A stretch of DNA of 64,000 nucleotides from Paracoccaceae bacterium. Lineage in GTDB: Bacteria > Pseudomonadota > Alphaproteobacteria > Rhodobacterales > Rhodobacteraceae. Below the pieces are notes generated by a model. The model was not told the DNA's origin. It did not search any database and saw only the letters and a list, made by a program, of their open reading frames with translations. The DNA is taken from assembly GCA_018607905.1 (NCBI GenBank), contig JABBAP010000038.1:1-64000 (forward strand), written 5' to 3'. A program made the translations under genes and the position numbers. Below are positions 57,607 to 64,000 of this stretch, one piece after another. Each line of letters begins with the position of its first letter. Position 1 is the first letter of the stretch.

Positions 57607-58935
57607 TCAGCCTTTGCCTTTCCATGGCACCAATTTGGTTTCTGCCATGCGCATCAGAACGTCGATGCCCAGACCGATCACACCAATGATGATGATACCG
57701 ATGATGACGATGTCGGTGAGCTGGAATTTGGAGGCGGCGATAATCATTTTACCCGCACCCTTTTCAGCAGCAACCAATTCGGCGGCAACAACTGTGCCCC
57801 AACAGACGCCCATTGCAACCCGCGCACCTGTGAAAATCTCAGGCAGGGAGTTCGGCAAGATCACCTTCGTGAGGAGCTGACGTTTACTGGCCCCAAGCGA
57901 GTAGGCGGCGTGGACTTTGGAAATGCTAACACCTGAAACACCTGCGCGTGCTGCGATGATCATGATCCAGAGTGCAGCAAGGAAGAGGAGCGAGATTTTG
58001 CCCTGTTCGCCGATGCCGAACCAAATGATCACCAGCGGGATAAGCGCAAGCGGTGGTACGGGGCGCATCACTTCGACGATTGGGTCGAACCAACCGCGCA
58101 GCCATGAATTGAGCCCGATCGCAAAGCCAAGTGGAATGCCGAACAAGCAACCAAGAGCAAAACCGATGACAACACGGAACAGGGACCAGAACACGTTTTC
58201 CCAAAGACCAACGCCTTGGTAGCCGTTTTTGTTCAGGTTGATAAAGCTGCTCCATACTTTTTCAGGTGGAGGCAAATAGAGAGCTTCCATCGTGCGCCCA
58301 GTGGAGGGGCGAATGGAAAGGCTGCCTTGTTTGGTCACCAAAATTTCGCCACTTGCAAACGGATACACGTTTTCGCGCTCAACCGGTTGGCCGTTGATGG
58401 CGATGACTTCGTAGCCTTCTTCTTTGCCGCCTTCGTCATTGTTCTGAGCTTTGACGATCTTGGACCGACGTTCTGGTATTAAGATGATGTCGTCTTTGGC
58501 GAAGCTGTTGCCTTCAGCCGCGTTCGTTAGTTTTTCAGGTGACTTGTTATCCGATGAATGCACACGCACATAAACGGTTGCGCTGGCTTCTTGGCCAGCT
58601 GCATTGCGCGCAGTGTATTCAAACTGTGTGTCGCCTGTAAAGGCTGGGGCAAGAACGGTCGGGATCAAAGATGAGCCCGTTGCGATGCACCAGATCAAGA
58701 AGATCGACAGAATGGACGCCACAGAGGCGAAACGATTTGCGACAACCGAGCTTTCGTCCCCGAAAGTGACGGTTTTCAAACTGGCGTAGCCGCGTGCTTT
58801 GTCGCGTGTCGCGTCGTACAGCTTGAATAGGTAGTTGATCGCAAGGCTGAACAGCACAAAAAGACCAAAGATGACGGCAATGCCGATCACCATCCAGAAG
58901 GCGGTGAAGAGGGCGTCTATAATTTCAAACCACAT
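57607..58935 (-). CDS. tauC: Taurine-type ABC transporter permease with long N-terminal extension
   Basis: C-terminal TauC/SsuC permease domain (EVMRPVPPLALIPLVIIWFGIGEQGK); start MWFEIIDALF overlaps the tauB stop. Confidence 0.85.
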   Translation of the reverse strand: MWFEIIDALFTAFWMVIGIAVIFGLFVLFSLAINYLFKLYDATRDKARGYASLKTVTFGDESSVVANRFASVASILSIFLIWCIATGSSLIPTVLAPAFTGDTQFEYTARNAAGQEASATVYVRVHSSDNKSPEKLTNAAEGNSFAKDDIILIPERRSKIVKAQNNDEGGKEEGYEVIAINGQPVERENVYPFASGEILVTKQGSLSIRPSTGRTMEALYLPPPEKVWSSFINLNKNGYQGVGLWENVFWSLFRVVIGFALGCLFGIPLGFAIGLNSWLRGWFDPIVEVMRPVPPLALIPLVIIWFGIGEQGKISLLFLAALWIMIIAARAGVSGVSISKVHAAYSLGASKRQLLTKVILPNSLPEIFTGARVAMGVCWGTVVAAELVAAEKGAGKMIIAASKFQLTDIVIIGIIIIGVIGLGIDVLMRMAETKLVPWKGKG

Positions 58936-59738
58936 TATGCTGTCTCCGTCCGACCCATGATTTCTTCTTCCATATCCCAAATCATGGATAGGATTTCATC
59001 ACGGCGTTGCCCAAATTCTGGGTGGCGTTTTACTTCGCGCAGGTCTTGGCCGACGCCAAGTTCTGCAAAGGGCAATTGATATTCTTTGTGCACACGGCCC
59101 GGGCGCGGTGCCATAACCAGAAGGCGTTCGCCCAGCAGAAGGGCTTCTTCAACCGAGTGGGTGATCAGAATGATGGTTTTGCCGGTCTTTTTCCAGATGT
59201 CGAGCACGAGGCTTTGCATCTTTTCGCGGGTCAACGCATCGAGCGCGCCAAGGGGTTCGTCCATCAGGATCACGTCAGGTTCGTTTGCAAGGCAACGGGC
59301 CAAGGCCACACGTTGTTGCATACCACCGGACATTTCGTAGATCATCTTTTCGCCAAAATCTTGCAGGCCAACAATATCGAGCAGCTCTTCGACTTTCTCG
59401 TTGATTTGCGCTTTTGGCATGCCCTTCATTTTGGGGCCGAAACCGATGTTCTGGGTGACGTCCATCCATTCAAACAAGGCGCCATGTTGAAACACCATGC
59501 CGCGTTTCGGGCTGGGGCCAACAATGTTTTCACCAGACAGAGACATTTTGCCTTCTGTGGGGGCCAAAAAGCCTGCGAGAATGTTGAGAAGTGTTGATTT
59601 ACCGCAACCAGATGGGCCCAGAACTGACATCAGTTCGCCCTCCTTGATGTTGAGGTTGATGTTTTTAAGAGCTTCGACTTTGCCGCCATTGGGCAATTCG
59701 AAGGTCATAGAAACATCGTCGATGACCAATCCAGACAT
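58935..59738 (-). CDS. tauB: Taurine-type ABC transporter ATP-binding protein
   Basis: LGPSGCGKSTLLNILAGF, MSGGMQQRVALARCLANEPDVILMDEPLGALD. Confidence 0.92.
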   Translation of the reverse strand: MSGLVIDDVSMTFELPNGGKVEALKNINLNIKEGELMSVLGPSGCGKSTLLNILAGFLAPTEGKMSLSGENIVGPSPKRGMVFQHGALFEWMDVTQNIGFGPKMKGMPKAQINEKVEELLDIVGLQDFGEKMIYEMSGGMQQRVALARCLANEPDVILMDEPLGALDALTREKMQSLVLDIWKKTGKTIILITHSVEEALLLGERLLVMAPRPGRVHKEYQLPFAELGVGQDLREVKRHPEFGQRRDEILSMIWDMEEEIMGRTETA

Positions 59739-59776
59739 GAGGCGTCCCTGTTTTGTTATGTTTTTGGGGGGAGTGG

Positions 59777-59806
59777 GATGCGGCCCCGTTCGAACGGGGC
59801 CGCATC
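59777..59806. repeat. Perfect 30-bp palindrome in the tauA-tauB intergenic region
   Basis: GATGCGGCCCCGTTCGAACGGGGCCGCATC. Confidence 0.9.
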
Positions 59807-59840
59807 TTTTTCGTTCAGCGCCGTTTACACGGCAGGCTGA

Positions 59841-60830
59841 TTACATTTTTGAAGCAGCTTCCAAGTAGGAAGAGTTCACAACTGCGGAATAGTCGGACAG
59901 TGGTGTGATCTTGTCACCAAGGCCAGCTGCTGCTGCTGTAAGGAAGTCAGCAACGCCGCCACCCATCCAGTCAGCGGACAGTTGAGTTGCAGTTGATGGG
60001 AATACAAAAGTGCCGATAACAGCAGTTGTACCTTCCATGTCCATACCAGCTTCTTTTGCGATGCCAGCCATCATTGGCGCTGGATCCGCTGCGTAAGCTG
60101 CGTTCATTTCAGCAGTGATCGCCAAGAATTTAGCCAGAATGTCTGGGTTTTCTTCGCCGAATGCTGTTGGAACAGACGTTACGTCGAACACTTTGCCAAC
60201 AACTGCTTCTTTTTCAGCGCCGGAAATGATCGGGTTGCCGTGCTGTTTCATTGTGCGCAAAGAACCACCCCAACCACATGCCATAGCAAGGTCTGTGGAC
60301 GGTTGGCTGAATGCTGCAGCGGAATCAGAAGGTGCCATGTCAACGATTGTGAAGTCAGCTTCGGTCATGCCGAAATGCTTGATCTGAGCCAAGAAGCCAG
60401 AATGCGCAGCTGTACCAAGTGGAACAGCAACTTTCTTGCCTTTAAGGTCCATCACGTTGTCTTTTGTGATTTCCAGCTCGGAGCGCACAACACAGTTGTC
60501 GTTGTCAGAGTATGACACAGCGATGTCTACAACTTGAAGGTCCTGACCTGCAGCTGTTGCCACCAAGAAAGGTGTCACGCCTTGGGAGTAGGAAATGTGT
60601 ACGTCGCCAGACGCCATAGCTGCGGACATTGCTGTACCCGCGTCGAATGCTACCCATTTCACTGGAATGCCCAGTTTTTCAGCATAGAGTTTGTTTGCTT
60701 GTGCGTGCTGGTTTGGTGTTGGCCATTCCAAGAAATACGCAACAACCAGTTCGTCCAGTGCGTTTGCAGCTGTACCTGTTGTCGCAGCGAGGGCAACGGC
60801 CATAGCTGTAAGTGTGTTCGTGAATTTCAT
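59841..60830 (-). CDS. tauA: Taurine-type ABC transporter substrate-binding protein
   Basis: Signal peptide, LDELVVAYFLEWPTPNQHAQANK, GKKVAVPLGTAAHSGFLAQI. Confidence 0.88.
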   Translation of the reverse strand: MKFTNTLTAMAVALAATTGTAANALDELVVAYFLEWPTPNQHAQANKLYAEKLGIPVKWVAFDAGTAMSAAMASGDVHISYSQGVTPFLVATAAGQDLQVVDIAVSYSDNDNCVVRSELEITKDNVMDLKGKKVAVPLGTAAHSGFLAQIKHFGMTEADFTIVDMAPSDSAAAFSQPSTDLAMACGWGGSLRTMKQHGNPIISGAEKEAVVGKVFDVTSVPTAFGEENPDILAKFLAITAEMNAAYAADPAPMMAGIAKEAGMDMEGTTAVIGTFVFPSTATQLSADWMGGGVADFLTAAAAGLGDKITPLSDYSAVVNSSYLEAASKM

Positions 60831-61010
60831 GTTATTCTCCCTGATCTTCAGGCGCATGTTAGCCCTGAAGCGATTTGACTATCCGAGGCGGCCTAACAGA
60901 TGGCAACGCTCGGGCGGACATTGGACTCGTTTTAATGGAACTGGATAGTGCCAGTTGACCCATTGAATGATTCCAACGCCCTGCACTGTGACAAAACTGG
61001 CCCTAAAGTG

Positions 61011-62471
61011 CTAGCTGTTTTTTATGGCTTGGGAAATGATGGCGACGCCTTTGGGGATGGCCGTGCTGTCGATCGAAGAATAGGCGAGGCGGTAGTGGTT
61101 GTGGGGCCCTGAGCGGCCTTCAAAAAATGGTGCGCCTGGTTCGATGAGCACGCCTTTGGTCTTTAGGTCTGCTGCAAGATGTAGTGTATTTATGTGATCT
61201 GGTGCCCGCATCCAAAAAGAGGATCCACCAAAGGAGGCGGTGCCCGCAACGGTAAGCCCGTGTTCCTCTAATGCTTTGGCCATGACTTGGCGACGTTCAA
61301 AATAGGCATCTTTCATGCGACGGATCAAAGCATCGTAATGCCCAAGTGCCAGAAAGTTGGCAGTGGTGCGCTGCATATGTCCGGGCGGATGGCGCAAAAC
61401 GGTGGAGCGCAGGGCGCGGGCCTGACGAATAAGGGGTTCGGAGGCCACGAGGTAGCCAAGGCGCAGCCCTGGAAACAGTGATTTGGAAAAGCTGCCGATG
61501 TAGATAACGCGCCCTTCAGTATCGAGGGATTTGAGCGCGGGAGATGGCGAATTCAGGAACGACATTTCAAATTCATAGTCATCTTCGACGATGATCATGT
61601 TGTGTTCTGAGGCGAGTTTCAGCAGCGCGTGACGACGGTTCATCGGCATCGTGGCCGCCGTTGGCGCGTGGTGGCTGGGGGTGGTGAACACGACATCGGT
61701 GTCGGTGGGCAGTTTGGCAGGATTTAACCCTTCGCTGTCCACATCAATCGCAGTTAGACGGCTTTCTGATTGGCGCAAAACACCGCGCAGACCTGGGTAG
61801 CCCGGATTTTCAAATGCGGCGTGTTTGTTGGGGCCAAGTAGGAGTTGTGCCACCATCCAAAGGGCGTTTTGTGCGCCCACGGTCAACAAAATTTGATCAC
61901 GATTGGCGTGGATGCCACGCCGTGTCAGGGTGTGGCGGGCAATAAAGTCGATCAATTGGGGATCGTCTTCTTCGGCGTAATCAGATGTGAGGCTGTCGAA
62001 TTCCTTCTTGCCGAGAGCTTGGTGGGCGCACAAGCGCCAGTTTGAATGGGAAAACAGTTTCGGGTCCGCTTGGCCGTAGATGAACGGGTAGGGGTAGGAT
62101 TGCCAGTTGAAGGTTTTTTCGACTTTGGCAGCGCCCGCGTATTTGCGTTGTAGCGCCTGATCCCAATCGACCTGATCTTGTTGGGGTGCGGTTGTGCCGT
62201 CAAAAGCAGATGAGGGTGCGTCGTCAGCGACGAAAAAGCCAGAACGGGAACGAGTGGCGAGGTATCCGTCTGCGACAAGTTCTTGGTAAGACAGTGTGAC
62301 GGTGATGCGGCTGATGCCGAGGTGTTTTGCAAGTTTGCGCGACGACGGCAGGCGCTCGCCCGGAAGGAAGCGTCGCGATAAGATTGCGGAGGCCACGATT
62401 TGACGGATCTGGCTTTGCAAGCTGCCTTCAAACGCGGTGTCGAGGAAAAAGAGGTCTTCGGATAGGGCCAT
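61011..62471 (-). CDS. tauR: MocR-type GntR/aminotransferase regulator (TauR-like)
   Basis: N-terminal wHTH (LPSSRKLAKHLGISRITVTLSYQELVADGYL) fused to PLP aminotransferase (SFSKSLFPGLRLGYLV); adjacent tauABC. Confidence 0.9.
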   Translation of the reverse strand: MALSEDLFFLDTAFEGSLQSQIRQIVASAILSRRFLPGERLPSSRKLAKHLGISRITVTLSYQELVADGYLATRSRSGFFVADDAPSSAFDGTTAPQQDQVDWDQALQRKYAGAAKVEKTFNWQSYPYPFIYGQADPKLFSHSNWRLCAHQALGKKEFDSLTSDYAEEDDPQLIDFIARHTLTRRGIHANRDQILLTVGAQNALWMVAQLLLGPNKHAAFENPGYPGLRGVLRQSESRLTAIDVDSEGLNPAKLPTDTDVVFTTPSHHAPTAATMPMNRRHALLKLASEHNMIIVEDDYEFEMSFLNSPSPALKSLDTEGRVIYIGSFSKSLFPGLRLGYLVASEPLIRQARALRSTVLRHPPGHMQRTTANFLALGHYDALIRRMKDAYFERRQVMAKALEEHGLTVAGTASFGGSSFWMRAPDHINTLHLAADLKTKGVLIEPGAPFFEGRSGPHNHYRLAYSSIDSTAIPKGVAIISQAIKNS

Positions 62472-62483
62472 AAGTCCGTATAA

Positions 62484-62515
62484 CTGGACTTAATTGGCGC
62501 GTAAAGTGGACTTAA
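62484..62515 (+). promoter_or_regulatory. Candidate TauR direct repeats
   Basis: CTGGACTTAA (62484-62493) and GTGGACTTAA (62506-62515), 22-bp period, plus inverted TAAGTCC at 62471. Confidence 0.65.
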
Positions 62516-62518
62516 TCC

Positions 62519-63214
62519 TTACAGCTTTAAAAACTGGGATCGTTCGCCATCGTGACTGAAGAACGGGACAGAGTGTTCGCCGTCTGGGTTGGAAAGTCGA
62601 TTTTCCACTTCGGCCAAGACGACTTCGGTGATGAAGGGAAGGTCGAATTCGCGAGATTTTGCCAGTGGGATCCATTGCAGATGGGAAAGCTCGTCTTCGG
62701 CGCGCGAGAAATCATCAAGGTCACCTTGGATCAAATCGGCGCGCCCTAAGAAGAAACGCGCATCAAAACGGCGCGGACGACCCGGAGGCGTGATGGCGCG
62801 GAAGATGAATTCGAGTCCGGATGGGTCGGGTAGGTTGCCTGCTTGAAAAAAGCTCTGCCAGTTTTCTGGCTGTGTGCCGGCGAGGGTTGTTGCTTGGTCG
62901 GATGGGGTTCCGATAGCGTGGCCTGTTTCTTCCCACATTTCACGAATTGCAGCGGCCAAAAGGGGCCCCGCCAGATCTGGCGCGGATTGATTGCCCAAGC
63001 GCGCCATACAAGTTGGCGCTGCTGTGCCGTTCATCGTGACATTGGCGTCAGCCGCATCTAGGCCACCGCCCGGAAACACAAATTTATTGGGCATGAAAAC
63101 AGCGGCCTTGCCTCGTTGCCCCATTAAGACGTGTGGGCCATCGCCTGTTTCGCGCACCAAAATAACGGTGGCGGCGTTTTTGATTGGAACATCTTTGAGC
63201 GGAGTATCGGACAT
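62519..63214 (-). CDS. NUDIX hydrolase
   Basis: NUDIX-like ...LAAAIREMWEETGHAIG; FVFPGGGLDAADA. Confidence 0.88.
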   Translation of the reverse strand: MSDTPLKDVPIKNAATVILVRETGDGPHVLMGQRGKAAVFMPNKFVFPGGGLDAADANVTMNGTAAPTCMARLGNQSAPDLAGPLLAAAIREMWEETGHAIGTPSDQATTLAGTQPENWQSFFQAGNLPDPSGLEFIFRAITPPGRPRRFDARFFLGRADLIQGDLDDFSRAEDELSHLQWIPLAKSREFDLPFITEVVLAEVENRLSNPDGEHSVPFFSHDGERSQFLKL

Positions 63215-63281
63215 AAGGAGCGCCTGCTGTTGCTTGCGCCCATATAAATCGGGGAGGGATCAGAAAGTCTAGCGGTTCTGG

Positions 63282-63701
63282 CTACTGTGCTGAGGATTGC
63301 GCAGCGTCACGGCCAAAACCATGCATGCGTTTGGCCCATTGGAGTCCAACAAACACACCTTTGATGCGTGGCAACAAATATAGCGCCAATGCCACAAATG
63401 CGACGGTGAATCCGACCGTCATAACAAATGTATTTGGCCGCCATGTTTCAAAAACAAACATAATAAGCGGCGCCAACAGGTGGCCACAGACAAGGATCGT
63501 GACATAGGCAGGGCCGTCATCGGCGCGGTGGTGGTGCAATTCTTCGGAACAGACTTCGCAGGTGTCGCGCACCTTTAGGTATCCCTTAAGCAACGGGCCA
63601 GCGCCGCAATTTGGGCATTTACGACGCCAACCGCGCAGCATTGCAGGTTTGGCTTCGCGTTCTACCAAATCGGCGCTGATGATGTGATCTGTTTGTTCCA
63701 T
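63282..63701 (-). CDS. DUF983 family protein
   Basis: CPNCGAGPLLKGYLKVRDTCEVCSEELHHHRADDGPAYVTILV. Confidence 0.92.
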   Translation of the reverse strand: MEQTDHIISADLVEREAKPAMLRGWRRKCPNCGAGPLLKGYLKVRDTCEVCSEELHHHRADDGPAYVTILVCGHLLAPLIMFVFETWRPNTFVMTVGFTVAFVALALYLLPRIKGVFVGLQWAKRMHGFGRDAAQSSAQ

Positions 63702-63862
63702 GACAGTTATCTAGGGGTTTGGGATTAAAAAAGAACTGGGACAACCTGTCTTGCGGCGCGATGTCGCAAATTAATTTTGAAATCAGCGACGGAAATCAGT
63801 GTTGCTCACCGTATCACTGGCATAAAAAAACACAGTAAAAGTAAACAGGAAAGAGTAAAGCT

Positions 63863-64000
63863 ATGAAAACACCATTGAAAATCGCCCTTTTGAGCGCAAC
63901 CGCTACTGCAATAGCATTGGCTGTGAGTGTTCCGGTCATTGCCAAAGGGAAAGGCGGTGCGCGTTTCGAAAAAATGGACACCAACGCGGATGGATTTATT
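63863..64000 (+). CDS. EF-hand calcium-binding protein, truncated by window end
   Basis: Signal peptide MKTPLKIALLSATATAIALAVSVPVIAKG, then FEKMDTNADGFI EF-hand loop. Confidence 0.75.
   Translation, partial: MKTPLKIALLSATATAIALAVSVPVIAKGKGGARFEKMDTNADGFI

Overview
The window is chromosomal sequence that looks like a Rhodobacteraceae (Roseobacter-group) alphaproteobacterium. This is inferred from gene content and protein style; no database was searched. Most of it is ordinary housekeeping and transport: rlmI-like methyltransferase, nadE, gltX, TRAP transporter, groESL with a perfect CIRCE element, purEK, hsp20, sat/cysC fusion, trxB, pgeF, lgt.

Three accessory modules stand out:
1. A zinc locus at 16.1-20.2 kb: Zur-like regulator, His-rich DUF2796/ZrgA-like protein, ABC ATPase, FtsX-type permease and two tandem DUF3299 proteins. 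It is followed by an Rrf2 regulator and a Ni/peptide-type ABC operon whose last permease has an apparent 1-nt frameshift.
2. A taurine/sulfite locus at 49.9-62.5 kb: SoeABC-like molybdoenzyme with an embedded alpha/beta hydrolase, Pta, TauABC with an extended TauC, and a MocR-type TauR with candidate CTGGACTTAA direct repeats.
3. A membrane-LytTR regulator at 46.9-47.7 kb facing an apparently unannotated structured RNA that ends in a strong terminator (about 47.92-48.13 kb). Between them lie TTTCRCGAAG repeats with 21/41-bp spacing. This agr/RNAIII-like arrangement is my best candidate for an undescribed system.

Further small-scale candidates are three sORFs (25, 22 and 53 aa), mutually exclusive inverted repeats upstream of the TRAP operon, a perfect 23-bp operator-like palindrome upstream of pta-soe, a 30-bp intercistronic palindrome in tauABC and a G10 tract at the dctQ ribosome-binding site. 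No tRNA, rRNA, CRISPR array, IS element or prophage was recognised.
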